A stretch of DNA of 64,000 bases from contig CM039511.1 in the NCBI GenBank assembly GCA_022432975.1, positions 24,123,653 to 24,187,652 on the forward strand, read 5' to 3'. Made by a program: the position numbers and the translations under genes. This stretch comes from Begonia masoniana (taxonomy: Eukaryota; Streptophyta; Magnoliopsida; Cucurbitales; Begoniaceae). The notes under the pieces are model-generated. The model saw only the letters and a program-made list of their open reading frames with translations, did no database searches and was not told where the DNA came from. Below, in pieces: positions 1 to 11,045 of the stretch; position 1 is the stretch's first letter; every line of letters begins with the position of its first letter.

Positions 1-15
1 ATAGCAGAAAATATC

Positions 16-540
16 TTACTGGGAAAACGGGTCGTTACAAAAATCTACCGCTCTCGACCTGCAATTGATTGTAGCATAGTGCTCAAATAACCAATCCATG
101 CCTAAAATTACATTATACCCCTCCATGCCTATGATAACCAAGTTTGCATACATCTCCTGACCACCAATAGATATCACATCCCCTTGTATCGCCTTGTCTG
201 AGTGTAAAAGCTCCCCGGAGGGCAACATAACGCTATAACTACGGTCGACCAGAACAAACTCTAAATTCCACTTAACTACATAGTCCTGTGCTATAAATGA
301 ATGGGTTGTTCCCGCATCAATCAAAACGCACGCCGCTACATTACAAACCAGAATAATACCTGAAACGACTGATGACTGAGCAGCTTCCTCGTCATCAATC
401 AGGGTGAAAATCCTCGAAGGACCGGCCGAAAGCCTCTTGTTTTGCCCTGGACAATCCCTGGCCCTATGACCCATCTTATCACATCGAAAACACCGGCCAG
501 AATGCAACATGTACTCCCCGAAGTGATTTTTTTGGCACAT
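16..540 (-). pseudogene. Retrotransposon gag zinc knuckle and start of aspartic protease
   Basis: The 174-residue frame encodes the C-terminal part of Gag and the retropepsin-like protease of gypsy-0. Near the N-terminus is a CCHC zinc knuckle (CFRC...GH...DC), which binds RNA during packaging. About 50 residues on is the protease active-site segment reading LIDAGTTHSF. Gypsy-1 has DTGA at this point, so the catalytic DTG is altered to DAG and the enzyme is probably inactive. The conserved ILGMDWL motif follows. The frame stops near the window start, and a stop also separates it from the gag frame upstream, so this is a decayed copy. Confidence 0.8.
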
Positions 541-702
541 AGAGCATAAAGGAGCTTGTGGGGCCCCTTGCAGTCGCTTGCCCCTGTTCTGATCAGTCTG
601 TGCTTCATTGGGCCTTTTGATGCCCTGTTGTTGTGGTTGCCAACCTCTGTTTTGCTGTGGCTGAACCTCTCTGAAAAACTTCTTCGGCGCTTCCCTTTTC
701 CG

Positions 703-1197
703 TTAAAGCTTCATCTCGATATTATCTAGCTCAAGGGCCTTGGCCACGACCCTGTGATATGGCATGTCTTCGACGCCCGCAGTTCTTACCCCTTTCAAAA
801 TTTCTAACTTCAAACCTTGCACAAATTGGTATACCTTATCCTCTTCTTCGCTAACCAAAAGACTTGCATAACGGGATAGCGACTCAAACCGTCGTACATA
901 CTCGGCCACTGACCCCGTTTGGCATAGCTGGGAAAACTCTGCCCTTTTGTTGGCTCGGAGGGTGCGACTAAAATACTTGTTGTAGAACACCGTCTTGAAT
1001 CGTTCCCACGTCATAACCTCTGTGTTCATAGTGGCCATAACTGTATCCCACCAGAAAATAGCATCCTTCTCCAAGTTGAATACCACACGCGTCACTTTGT
1101 TAGCTTCCTCCACCTTTGCGTAAGCAAACTTGCTCTTGATCTTGCGGATCCACTCCTCAGCGCAAGTTGGATCCGAAGATTGTCCGTCGATTGTCAA
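703..1197 (-). pseudogene. Retrotransposon Gag capsid domain (gypsy-0)
   Basis: 164 residues of the Retrotrans_gag family, recognised by the AEEWIRKIK, FWWDTVMA, MTWERFKTVFYNKYF and CQTGSVAEYVRRFE segments, which align with gypsy-1 Gag. Gag forms the cytoplasmic virus-like particle of the element. The frame ends in a TAA after EMKL, before the linker and zinc knuckle, where gypsy-1 reads through. That in-frame stop separates capsid from protease. The start shown is only the first Met in the open frame. Homology continues upstream toward the PBS, so the true start is probably a little further right. Confidence 0.8.
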
Positions 1198-1367
1198 AGG
1201 CCTAACTGCCTAAATTTTTCCCCACTTTGGTCCTATGGGGTGTTACCTTGTCCATTCCCCTCTCGGTTCAGTAAAATTCCTAATTGCTCTAACTGTTGGT
1301 TCACTACGTCCATAAGTTGGCTATAGGGATCCGGGGTTGTCTAGGTGCTCTCGGCATTTTCTTATTC

Positions 1368-1435
1368 CTAAACACATTATAAAACACAAGACAATATAAA
1401 TATCTAGAAATCATTATTTAAACTTAAACACTTAC
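1368..1435 (-). other. Intron-like leader segment of gypsy-0
   Basis: In element sense this 68-nt segment starts GTAAGTGTTT after CAACT and ends TGTGTTTAG before GAATAAG. It lies between the PBS and gag. The same arrangement is found in gypsy-1 (17747-17808) and gypsy-2 (28181-28241), with the donor GTAAGT and acceptor TTTAG conserved while the middle diverges. Inferred to be a short GT-AG intron; no transcript evidence is available here. Confidence 0.5.
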
Positions 1436-1507
1436 AGTTGATGGAGAGTCCTTGTGCGGCAGTTTGTGTTGGCAGGCAGTCTACAGAATCACTTTTAAAA
1501 CCCGGGT

Positions 1508-1519
1508 GCTCTGATACCA
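1508..1519 (-). promoter_or_regulatory. Primer-binding site, initiator-Met tRNA (gypsy-0)
   Basis: Minus strand reads TGGTATCAGAGC, complementary to the 3' end of plant initiator Met-tRNA, four bases inside the LTR end at 1524. It marks where minus-strand cDNA synthesis starts. Confidence 0.9.
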
Positions 1520-2334
1520 TAGTTGTAGTCACCACAATCTCGTTAGGGCTGCCACGGGACTTGCCGTGACATACTCTTAACTCAATCACCGTTCGTTGAC
1601 ATAAAATTTTTTGTTTTTCTCCTTAACACTTTAAAGAACGGACTTTGACAATCGATCCCCCTCTATCAACATTTAAAGCTAAACTTAAAACGTTCGTAAA
1701 ACAACTCGTTTTGGGTCGGAAAACATCACTTGAAACTTGGGACCCAAAATAACATGGAGGGCTTGTGCATGGGGCGCGCCTAACCTTCAGCGCGCGCGCC
1801 CCTCGTGCGCCCTGAACGCTAGCCTCGCGCGCACTGCCGAATGATCAGCGGGCGCTCTGTTTTGCACCCAAAAATCCTATATTCCAGCCGATTGATTGGC
1901 ACCAAGAGCCGATCGATCGGCTGAGAAGGGCAGTGCGCCCTGCTCGCCCCTTCTGGACGCTCTGTGCGCGCCAGTTGCGCGCCTTGCGCGCCCAGCTGCA
2001 CGACCAACGCGCCCCTTCCTTTCTTTTCTCCTTTCCTTTGCCATTTTTCCAACTTTTCTCTACCAACATCAAATATAAACATCCTTAAATCATCCACTTA
2101 ATTTACCTATAAACTCAATCATAAAATATCCTTAATTCATCCATAAACATCTCTACCTAAAATACACATCTTTACTCACAATCATCCATACTCTAATCAT
2201 CAAATCAATCCAACACCTATATCCATTTTATCCATACCAAAACGCATAGCGAAAAGACACATAAAAACCATTATTCATACGTTGACCCTATACGTTGACA
2301 TATGGAGGAGATTCCTCATCTTCGACTTCGTCAC

Positions 2335-2930
2335 CTACATCATACGAATTAAACAATATGTTTAATGCTTAGTAAGGAGTGCACTAAACATAACATATAC
2401 GTGAATGCATGACTTTCGTAAAACATGTTCATTTCATTTCTTTAACGTTACATAACGTTGGAACAAGGGGGATTTACATAATGAGAAGGCACAGACATTA
2501 CCGTCTATCTCGTAGGCCACATACTTGCCCTGTGAGAACACATGACTTGGCCCGTGAGAACACATGACTTGCCTCGTGAGAACACATAACTTGCCATGTG
2601 AGAACACATAACTTGCCCTGTGAGAACACATAACTTGCCTTGTGCTCTACTCATAAACTACCCACGCTTCACCATTACATCGATTACATATTCTTTACTT
2701 GAAACATGCAAGTAAAAAAATTTCGTATGCCATTGAAGAAAACATGATGCATGAGGAAATTACACATAAAACGATCATCAAAGACAATTCAGAAACATAC
2801 ATAATTTTCTTCGAACACGACACATAACAAGTAACAAACATCCTAGGCTACCCACAATCAACAAAACTCAATCAACCTAGCATCGTCATGATGTAGGGCC
2901 TTAAGGGCCGAAAACCTAACACACACTTAC
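2335..2930 (-). other. Conserved intron-2-like structured domain (gypsy-0 LTR)
   Basis: Element sense: donor CTAG|GTAAGT, acceptor GATGTAG|GTGA. The arms, plus strand CCTACATCAT (2334-2343) and ATGATGTAGG (2888-2897), form a perfect 10-bp helix about 40 nt from the donor and at the acceptor. Hairpin 2 is GGCC-TTAAG-GGCC (2897-2909). Hairpin 1 is degenerate here (2357-2371). The following third donor-like site is ATGAGG instead of GTGAGG. Confidence 0.6.
2520..2640. repeat. Short tandem repeat inside gypsy-0 LTR
   Basis: About five copies of a 21-22 bp unit with core TGTGAGAACACATRACTTG, slightly diverged. It lies inside the intron-2-like domain. No function is evident. Confidence 0.8.
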
Positions 2931-3741
2931 CTAGCGTACTTAGCAATTCTGAGCACCTCACTTATAGCTTCGTTACCTAAGACATTTCACAATTCATCGT
3001 TAGAATCGACTCTTACAACCGAATTCCAAACTAATCGAAATCCTAGCTAAGGCAGTTTCCTAAAAACTTTGGATTACCTCTTTCGAGCATTTTAACGAGC
3101 CTCACGCTCACAATCTCAATAACAAACCATTAATGGCATTTAACTCTTCAACCACCCAAAAATCTGACCAATATACATTCTATCTCCTTAACTACCATCA
3201 ATACTCATTAATATAACAAAACTATCAATTTCTAGCATAAACCTAAAATTTCCAAACACTAAATCGATAAACCCTAATTATTATCAACCCTAAAATTGAA
3301 AACTAAACGTCTAGAATACTCGAATCTTACCTAAAGCTTGGTTGTGGAAGAAAATGGAAGTGAACGACGAAGGAGAAGTGAATGTCGTCGGCCGAATGGA
3401 GGAATGCGAAGAGGGGGGAGAAAATCGCAGAATGGGAGGGAGGAGCTCTCTGGTGTTCGTGGAGGAAGAAAGAAATTGAGGGGGGGGGGGGGGGGGGGGG
3501 CGTTTAGTTTGTTTTTGTAAAATTAACCTTCCTAATTACCATTTTACCCCTCCTTTTAATCCTTTACCTATTTGGGTATTTAACCTATCGATTTGGATTC
3601 TCCACAATTTCCTTATTAAACTAAATATCTCAATTAATTCCTAGGGTTCTAACAAAACTTTCCGCTCATGAAACTGCCTTAAATTGCCCCATTTACGAGC
3701 ATAACACTAAAGAGCGAAAAATCGAAAACCCGGGCGTTACA

Positions 3742-4602
3742 TAGGGTTTCATTTCCTTTTCCATCTTTACCTTATTGTTATGTTGTTCACGTTACACTCA
3801 CTACCACTCATCATCTTATCTTAATTTTGTGGTTCATTTCCATTACATTGTTCTCGATTTTCACTGACATTCACTCGTGCACATTCTTCATTTTTTGTGG
3901 GTTTAACACAGGTACATTCTAGATCCGGAATGTGTCACAAATTCCCTCTTCAAGGATCCATTCTAAGGTAAAAGAAGCATTTTACCTACAAAACTCACAA
4001 ACCCAATAGTAGAAAAATAGTGAAAATTCATACATTGGTTCATGCTTGATGGTTCAGGATCGTAGGTACATCACCTTTTACCGTGTCAATCTCTCTCTAC
4101 AGTCGCTTCAAAACTAACGGCTCTTGAATAGTAAACACTTTCTGCTCCATGCTTGATTGATTCTTTTTTTCTTTAAACGAGTGGGCAGACAATTTGATCA
4201 ACTCTAACTTTAGCAACTGGGATTTAGAAGCAACACTTTCTTTGGTCATTTGCATTTCGACAGACTTTGCAACAATCATGAGATGAGGCTCCTCATGAGC
4301 ACAACTGATGTCATTCCTCAGTTGGACGTCTAAACAACTAACATCCACCACTTCATTGTCACCCACATGAATCTTCTATAGTTGATATTTCCTCTTATAA
4401 AGATATTTCAAGAGTGTCTTCAATTATTTCCTCCCTTCCTAAATATGATTCGTGTACTATGATTTTAGATCTTCAAGCATATAATGTACCATTCTTTGCC
4501 TCTTTATCAAAATGATTTTTTCTCTTAATAGAATTACCTTTCAAAAGTGATGTGGGTATTAACATACGTGATAAGAAATATCTTGGAGCAAATCTTTTTA
4601 TC
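3742..4602. other. Unassigned sequence between two retroelements
   Basis: AT-rich DNA without a convincing gene. One 89-residue open frame on the minus strand (4097-4366) has no motif I recognise; it might be a remnant of an older retroelement gag or pol, but that is a guess. The stretch continues on the far side of the solo-LTR nest (7777-7841), which shows that it predates those insertions. Confidence 0.5.
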
Positions 4603-5171
4603 ATGACTGTAACGACCCATACGTCGTCACAAAACTTGACATAAACGTTTTCTTTGTTTAAGACATTTTCGAAGTAAAATTTTTTGAAATTTAAAATAAC
4701 CGAACTTAAACTTTTAAACTCCTTTAAATCATTTTAAAATAAGTGGGAAACATTTATAAAATAAGTTTGGAAGAATTCATTTGAAGTTGGTTTAGGTTTT
4801 AAAAAAAATCTCAAAGGCATCACATGTGGCGCGCTGCTCCTTGCGCGCACCTGGCGAGCCACCGCCCACCCAGCTCTTGCCTTTCCTCCTTTTTCTCATT
4901 TTCTTCTTTTTCTTCATTTAAAACCTACAAACACTTCATCAACACTTCCCCGACTTCATCCAACTCTTCATACCCTATAAACATCATCCAAAATTCCTTA
5001 AACATAACACATTCATTTACAAATCTTTTCCAGTAAAACATAAACCATTAGGGACGTATCGAAAATCTTTAGAAAAACCTAAGCAGTTCTAGTATTTACA
5101 AAACATAAAAATCTTTTCAAAATACAACTTAAAACTAATCAAGACTTATACCAAAAGCTTTAGGGGTTCAC

Positions 5172-6878
5172 TGTAGCGACCCGTGACTCAGCCGTTACTA
5201 ACTTGACCTAATTGTGAAAATACTTACAACTGGCCCACAGGTAAAAATCGCCCTAACAGCTTCGAGCACACCCCATGGATGTCATCCACCAACTGCTCTA
5301 TTACTCATCTTTAGGATTAACGTCCTCACCTGTATCAATATCACCTACACCACAAGGTAAACTGATGAGCCTAATGCTCAGTAAATGATGTACGGAAAGA
5401 AGAATGCATGCATGCTCATAAATATGCTATGCTGCTCATAAAACATGCACTGGATCTGTTCATTATTTTCTTGCATGACATGAGTCATTGGGGTCTTGAT
5501 TCTAGAGGAGAGATGGTCTTACTGAATGTCCACCTGGCGGGACGACCAACTCGCTCTAGGGGAAGTGGAATGACACACTTGACGGTCCCTCTGACGGAAC
5601 GGCCAAACTCAGTTCCCTATCCACAATGACTATTTACGTATTTTACGGTATTGTGTTCTTTTGCTCTTGTTTACATGAAAACATATGCTTAAAACTGTTT
5701 TCTATGCGTTGAAAAAAAAAACATGATGCATGGATGCATGTCACATACACATATCCTCGAATGTTGTAAGCGTATAATAAACTAGTAAACAGATCATCAA
5801 TTAAATAAGCAACTAGCATGGATAAACTCACTCACAACCTAAAATTTCTACCCAAATCATAACTCACAAATTAACATCTCCAAAATCCACATTCTAGCCA
5901 TCAACCTCCTAACTCTTTGTGGTGTAGGCCAATCGGCCAAGCACATGCAAACATGCACTTACCTCTCGTCCTGTGTTCAGTCTCGGCAATGTGCTCAATT
6001 TCCTTTTTGAATTGTAAACCTAAAATGTAGAAATTAACCATTACATATGACCTATACAGCTTTCAGAATTCCTAACAAATAGCCAAACTTCAAAAATTCA
6101 CATCTTTTTCTACACGTATCCGAATTCGATAATTCCAATGGCTATGGACTCCTTAAAGAGTCTATTTTAGCATGCTTAACTCAACTTACCAAATAGAACC
6201 AATTCAGTGAACCGAAATTAAAAACCTCTAAACTGTCCTGTAAATCCTCCTTTTTACTATTCATGCACAATTTGATTCATTTCATCAGTTCCATTTCATA
6301 AAATCCATTATATCTCATTTAACATCAATTATGCCAAGAGAATGAAGAAGGGAACTCACTACGTGCATTCTCTCTTAGGGTTCATCAAGCATAATTTAAA
6401 ACTCCACCAAACTACCATTCCTAAACATAAAACTCATCATAATCATCAACCATAATAGAATATCCACCTTACCTCTGAAAGAGTATAGAGAACTTTTGGG
6501 GAATGAATTACTCAGGTTTATGAAGAAGCTATTGTGGGTTTGCTTCAAATGAAGTTTTTCTCTCCATAAAACTATTTCTCACTTTTCTGTCTTTAATGGA
6601 TAAGATCAAGAAATCTACTAAGTGTGTGTGGTTATCACGTGGGAGAGTTGAGTCCACATCTCCTTTCTTTCTCTCCAAGGTAGAAAAGTAAAACTTCTTT
6701 TCTTTTTCTCTTATTTCTTTTTCTTTTTCCAACATGATTCATACCTTTTAAAATTGAAAATTAGACTTTTCTTCTTCACACTTCAACTTTCCTATTTAGC
6801 CCTAACATCCCATAAAAGTAGCATAATTTGGTAAATGCGGGAAAAAACTAAAGTGTATGGAAATTTTCGGATGTTACA
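5172..6878 (-). mobile_element. Inner gypsy solo LTR (1707 bp)
   Basis: Begins TGTAGCGACC, ends GATGTTACA, and is flanked by TTCAC on both sides (5167-5171 and 6879-6883), a clear target-site duplication. It inserted into the outer solo LTR. In element sense it keeps the leader architecture: intron-1-like segment (6472 to 6020), a candidate micro-exon of 57 nt (6019 to 5963) and an intron-2-like segment (5962 to 5345). Confidence 0.92.
5345..5962 (-). other. Conserved intron-2-like structured domain (inner solo LTR)
   Basis: Element sense donor GAGAG|GTAAGT, acceptor GGTGTAG|GTGA. The arms CCTACACCACAA (5344-5355) and TTGTGGTGTAGG (5917-5928) are perfectly complementary over 12 bp. Hairpin 1 is TGAGC-CTAAT-GCTCA (5366-5380). 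Hairpin 2 is GGCC-AATC-GGCC (5927-5938). Fifteen nt past the acceptor comes ACAG|GTGAGGA, another donor-like site. Confidence 0.65.
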
Positions 6879-7530
6879 TTCACCCACGGGTCAAAATTAC
6901 CTAGACAGTCCCAAACCCTTCCACCATGTGCTAATCCTTGATTCAACTATTTCGTAACCTATTGTACATGTATATACCAAATCCAAATTGGATGTCCACA
7001 ACATAGCGTATTTAAACACAATGCAACCAATTTATCCATCATTTGATTTTAAACCCGAATTAGACCCATAATAGCCTAAGCTTCAAAATCCCGTATCTTA
7101 GGCTACACTTAACCGAATTCAATAATTCCAACGCCTATGGGTCACTTATATAGCCTACTTTAACATGCCACAGCCAATCATCAAATAAAATTCTATCGAT
7201 TAAGCCCAGAAATTCAGAATCCAAAATATTCAGTCAACACTATTTTGAGCATTTATGACATTTATGACATCTATCTACCAATCCATCCAAAAGTTCATAA
7301 TAACCAACGTTTCATCACATTAACTCCATAATTTCGTAACCCTAATTCCATAAGTAACTCATACCGTAAATCTTAAGAGGAATGGAGGATGCTGCGAGAA
7401 AGAGGGAGAGAATGGTCGGCTGAACGGAGAGGAAAATTGCTGCTCGCGTGGAAGGAGAATTCGTGAGAGGGAAAAGAGAGAAAAATCGTGGGGGAAGGGG
7501 GGGGATCATTGGGAGCTAGGGTTCTGTCGT

Positions 7531-7534
7531 GAGA

Positions 7535-7598
<64 letters not shown>
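7531..7598. repeat. (GA)n microsatellite in the outer solo LTR
   Basis: About 68 bp of GA repeat with one interruption near its left end, inside the outer solo LTR. Confidence 0.95.
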
Positions 7599-7600
<2 letters not shown>

Positions 7601-7841
7601 AAAGATTTTAATGGCCTTTTTAAGGTTTTTATCTTTTTACCCCCTTCAACTTTAATTTTAATCCATTCCAAAATATTCCCCCCCCCCCCCCCCCAACAAA
7701 TATTCAAATAGTATTCCAGCATAATTATTAAATATTGAAATTAACTTATAAAGTATATTCTGGGTATTACAATGACTTATGTGTCTATAACTCCATCTCT
7801 TTTCCTCTCACTATTAAGGTTTCTCCCTCCTCTATTATTAG

Positions 7842-8044
7842 AGATAATTGGTTACTATTTCTTTCTAGTTTAATTATTGTCATATCACTCATTTATTACC
7901 TCCTTCATGTATACAAGCACCACACACACTTGGCATAATACAATTGTACAGAACACTCAATTGCAATACGGGTTTTACGTTTTCTTCTTCCTGGTTTTCT
8001 TTCTCCACTATCAGAGAGATCTCTCCGGGGTTCAAATCCTTACA
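7842..8044 (+). repeat. 5' LTR of copia C
   Basis: About 203 bp, starting near AGATAATTGG and ending CAAATCCTTACA. It matches 39996-40194 with scattered substitutions. The usual 5' TG is not evident, so the left boundary is uncertain by a few bases. Confidence 0.85.
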
Positions 8045-8057
8045 TGGTATCAGAGCC
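8045..8057 (+). promoter_or_regulatory. Primer-binding site of copia C
   Basis: TGGTATCAGAGCC, complementary to initiator Met-tRNA, directly after the LTR. Confidence 0.92.
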
Positions 8058-8062
8058 TAAGG

Positions 8063-8392
8063 ATGGCCTCCTCTAGCTCAACCGTCTTCCTAAACTCCAC
8101 TCCCTCCTCCAACGTCAATCCCCCTCCTCTCCCTCCCCTTCCTCCTGTTAACCAGATGCTCACCGTAAAATTAAACAGTACAAACTACCTCGTATGGAAG
8201 GCTCAGCTCCTTCACGTTGTAACGGCGAACGACATTCAACATATGCTTGATAGCACCTCAGCTACACCTCCTCAGTTTTTGGATTCCACCGAAACTCAGA
8301 CCAACCCGGACTTTTCAACATGGCAATGCTACAACAGCCTTTTCATAAGCTGGATCTTCGACTTTGACATGAACCGACTCTTCAACAACTAG
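8063..8392 (+). pseudogene. Copia Gag N-terminus, truncated (copia C)
   Basis: Starts at ATG 8063, 18 nt after the LTR end. The protein begins MASSSSTVFLN, then a proline-rich stretch and the copia Gag signature with LNSTNYLVWKAQLL. Gag would build the element's particle. The copia C homology fades around codon 95. The last codons (about 8350-8392) come from opposite-strand copia A sequence fused here, so the natural C-terminus is missing. Confidence 0.8.
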
Positions 8393-8398
8393 AGTTCT
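8350..8398 (-). mobile_element. Leftmost remnant of SIRE-like copia A
   Basis: About 40-50 bp that aligns, with about ten mismatches, to copia B around 8400 in element terms (window 58400-58440), ending at CTAGAGTTCT. The same pol segment resumes right of gypsy-1 at 20445. It shows that copia A once extended leftwards. Its reverse transcriptase, RNase H, envelope-like ORF and 3' LTR are gone. Confidence 0.65.
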
Positions 8399-8729
8399 TG
8401 TAACGACCCGGGGAGGATCGCCACGAAATTCGTGACTTGTCTTAAAACTTTAATTCATATTTGAACTCTTTTCTCCTTCTCTGTTTTTTTTTTTCATAAC
8501 AGTATACCTAACAGGCTTAAGGACTTCAACTTAACAGATGGAAAATCAGTCCCTCGTACGTGACTTCTTCATGAAATTATTTACTTAATCATTCACAGAC
8601 ATGAGCGACCATACACGGTCATTGATTCTATGACAAAATCGGGCGGTGGAGGATTGCCCTCGGGTCGCCCTACGTTATTCTATCTGAATTGCATGGGTCT
8701 GCATGCATCGGCGGATGAAGCGCATATTA

Positions 8730-8925
8730 ACCGACCTATCACGTGCATATCATGTGACTCTCTCATCGACATTCAGTAGAAAACATCTACCGATGAGCAC
8801 GTGCGTCTCTCGTGAACGTCTAAAACATCATCCGGTAGTTGACATCTACCGGTAGACACGTGCAGCTCTCGTGATCATTAAAACATCTACCGATAGACAT
8901 GTGAAATTCACGTGTTCCTCTAAGA
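8730..8925. promoter_or_regulatory. G-box and CTACCGRT repeat cluster in gypsy-1 LTR
   Basis: Several CACGTG or near-CACGTG hexamers (8742, 8799, 8859, 8913 area) each follow a CATCTACCGRT-type motif and are often followed by CTCTCGTGA. G-boxes are binding sites for plant bZIP and bHLH regulators. The block repeats in the other LTR at 18240-18420. A regulatory role is an inference. Confidence 0.5.
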
Positions 8926-8959
8926 CATCTTTCGATAGCTTACAAGCTCTATATCATCC

Positions 8960-9165
8960 GATCACTAAACACTCTACTTCTGCCGATCGCTAGACGACAA
9001 AATAGCACTTTCATCATCCGATGGCTAAACACTCTACATCTGCCGATCGCTAGACGAAAAAATTTATACTTACATCATCCGAAGGCTAAACACTCTACAT
9101 CTGCCGATCGCTAGACGATAAAATTTATACTTACATCATCCGAAGGCTAAACACTCTACATCTGC
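8960..9165. repeat. 61-bp tandem repeat in gypsy-1 3' LTR
   Basis: Units contain CATCATCCGAAGGCTAAA and CTGCCGATCGCTAGACGA. The 5' LTR of the same element carries one unit fewer (18500-18610), so the copy number changed after, or during, the last transposition. Confidence 0.8.
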
Positions 9166-9685
9166 TGATGAAGAAACATACTACATCTTTCGGTGACGTC
9201 ATCCAGAAGACTCAATCGTTCGATTCCTATCATTTGACATCTGCCGATGACGTCAGCCGGATGAATGCCTCATCCAGCTTCTATCTTACGGCAGTAAAAC
9301 ACTATAATCATCAAACAACCTCATCCAACAGAAAATACTACAACTCACCCAAATCTTAACTTGGAAATTATAAACCCTAATGAGTAAAAACCATATCCCA
9401 TTCAAGATACGCATAGCGGAAGGCTTAAGCAAAACAGACCATTCAATAATCCTTAAAATCGTTAACAGACTCTGAAGTCAAACCATTCAAATCCGAATCT
9501 CATTGTTATAAGAAAATTCTATTCTACTTAGTCATCTGTTTATCATAAACTTCTCTTACTTACTATGAGCATAACCAGGGAACTTAATCGCCTATCCAAC
9601 CTTGCACTGTCACACCGGGCATCCTCCGGCAACCAGCTTTAAACCTCATCTCTGGACTGAAATTCCTCACCTGCTAACTCTTCAC

Positions 9686-10301
9686 CTACATCATAAGGTT
9701 TAACTATAAGCCTAATGCTTAGTAAGGAATGCAACAATAACATGAATGCAAGAATGCATAATTCGGAGAAATACATGGTCATTAGCCTTTTCTTGTTCAT
9801 AATCATCATCCATAGTCATGAATCATATTCATCATTCGTAATCATTGTTCATAATCATTGTTCATATTCATCATTTAAGTTGTGTGGAATGAGAGAGGAT
9901 TTGTGCCGGTAAAGGGGGTTCGACAGTGATTTTGATCATGGTCCCTACTGCGGGTCGTATACATATGTCCTTCTTTGGACTGTGACATACGTTGAACCGC
10001 CCCCAACCCTCACTCAACCATGTTGCAGGGATTTTATCATCTTATCTTGTTCATGAGAAAACATGCTTTTAAAACATTTTCATATGCATAAAATAGTCAT
10101 GATGCATGTACTTGGAAATTCTTAAATCATCAAGCTGCAGAACAGAATACCATTCGACATGAAGCCTTATCATTGAGCTAATCATCGGCATAAACTTTAG
10201 ACAGTAACACAAGGGGATCTTCTAATCATCATGTGAGTTTCTACCTAGCATCCTTTGATGTAGGGTCCTAATGACCGAGAAACTTACACATTCACTTACC
10301 T
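9686..10301 (-). other. Conserved intron-2-like structured domain (gypsy-1 3' LTR)
   Basis: Element sense donor CCAG|GTAAGT, acceptor GATGTAG|GTGA, with a TACTAAG branch-site-like motif about 40 nt upstream. The arms CCTACATCA (9685-9693) and TGATGTAGG (10258-10266) pair over 9 bp. Hairpin 1 is TAAGC-CTAAT-GCTTA (9707-9721). Hairpin 2 is GGTC-CTAAT-GACC (10266-10278). CAG|GTGAGGA follows 15 nt after the acceptor. Confidence 0.65.
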
Positions 10302-11045
10302 GGTCTCCTTAGCACTTTGAGTTCCTTCCTCTTCAAACTTCTTCACCTAGAACATTTACCTTGCAGTAGTTAAAACAAAATCCTAATAGTTCTAATCTCA
10401 AGTTATCCTAAGATCTAATAGCTAGGAGTCATTCCCGAGTTCTTAGTTTAATACTCAATGTAACCCGAAATCCGAAAATCAAAACAGACGGATTCGATAA
10501 ATGATAACTCAGGGTTGGTTGTTTTAAATGTCCAGAATCGATTCGGAATGACATTACCAATCTCGGGTTTCAAAATGTTCTTATCAATACTCGGCCATTG
10601 AAGAATCCAAAACTTCAATACAGAGCTGAAAACAGAGCTAATAAACTAACAGATAGCCACATTGTCTAATGCATACCTCAGGCGCAGAGTAGTCAAGTGG
10701 TGGCGGAGTAAACCGGCCGTCGAGGAGAGTTTGCTGATAGCAAAGAGTAAGAACTTGCGAGAGAAGAAATCACCGGAAAGGAAGGTGTCGGCTACCGTGG
10801 TTTAAATGAGGTTTGAATCCTTTCCTTTTTCTTTAAATACTGGCCTCAATCCTCCAATATTACAACTTTGTCACTCAACCTAGTTTAGATCCACATGTAA
10901 TTAATTAAGCTTGGCATAAAATCCTAAACTGCGAAGATTAAAGATTTATGACCGTTAAAACAATTAGGAAAAAAAATCACCTGGCCGTTATCTCGGGTGT
11001 TACATCCACCCCTCCTTAAACAAAATTTTCGTCCCCGAAAATTGA

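Larger units (their letters stand above)
1..3741 (-). mobile_element. Ty3/gypsy chromovirus-like element, 5' part only (gypsy-0)
   Basis: Minus-strand LTR retrotransposon cut by the window start. In element order it has a 5' LTR (3741 to 1524), a PBS for initiator-Met tRNA, a leader with a small intron-like segment, gag and the start of protease. The rest of pol lies outside the window. Gag and protease resemble those of gypsy-1, whose integrase ends in a chromodomain, so I infer the Tekay-type chromovirus lineage. The five bases right of the LTR are TAGGG, and the matching target-site copy would lie outside the window. Confidence 0.85.
1524..3741 (-). repeat. 5' LTR of gypsy-0 (2218 bp)
   Basis: Bounded by TG at 1524 and CA at 3741, next to the PBS. 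In element sense it contains an intron-1-like segment (3330 to 2977), a 46-nt micro-exon (2976 to 2931) and an intron-2-like domain (2930 to 2335). A GC-rich part near the PBS end (1780-2000) holds an imperfect inverted repeat around 1878-1922. A run of about 20 G lies at 3481-3500. A purine-rich stretch on the plus strand (3340-3480) corresponds to the inferred leader exon 1. Confidence 0.85.
4608..7771 (-). mobile_element. Outer gypsy solo LTR interrupted by an inner solo LTR
   Basis: TG at 4608 and CA at 7771 are flanked by the direct repeat ATGAC (4603-4607 and 7772-7776), a 5-bp target-site duplication. This shows that a complete element inserted and then collapsed to a solo LTR by LTR-LTR recombination. 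Without the inner insertion and one inner target copy it is about 1452 bp, shorter than the 2.2-2.6 kb relatives. It lacks the arm and hairpin block of intron 2, so it has an internal deletion or belongs to a divergent subfamily. It contains a GA tract (7531-7598) and a C-run near 7679-7694. Confidence 0.9.
8399..11004 (-). repeat. 3' LTR of gypsy-1 (2606 bp)
   Basis: TG at 8399, CA at 11004. Element-sense features: TATA-like TATTTAAAG near 10842-10834, leader exon 1, intron 1 (10676 to 10347), a 45-nt exon (10346 to 10302), intron 2 (10301 to 9686), then a block of CATCTGCCGATG-type repeats and CACGTG motifs (8700-9260). It has one more copy of a 61-bp unit (around 9010-9160) than the 5' LTR. 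Confidence 0.93.

Noticed and set aside
4097..4366. 89-residue frame as a host gene
   Set aside because: No recognisable domain, no context; kept only as unassigned sequence.
4608..6878. A single solo LTR from 4608 to 6878
   Set aside because: Flanks do not match (ATGAC versus TTCAC); two nested LTRs with 5172-6878 and 4608-7771 give perfect duplications for both.
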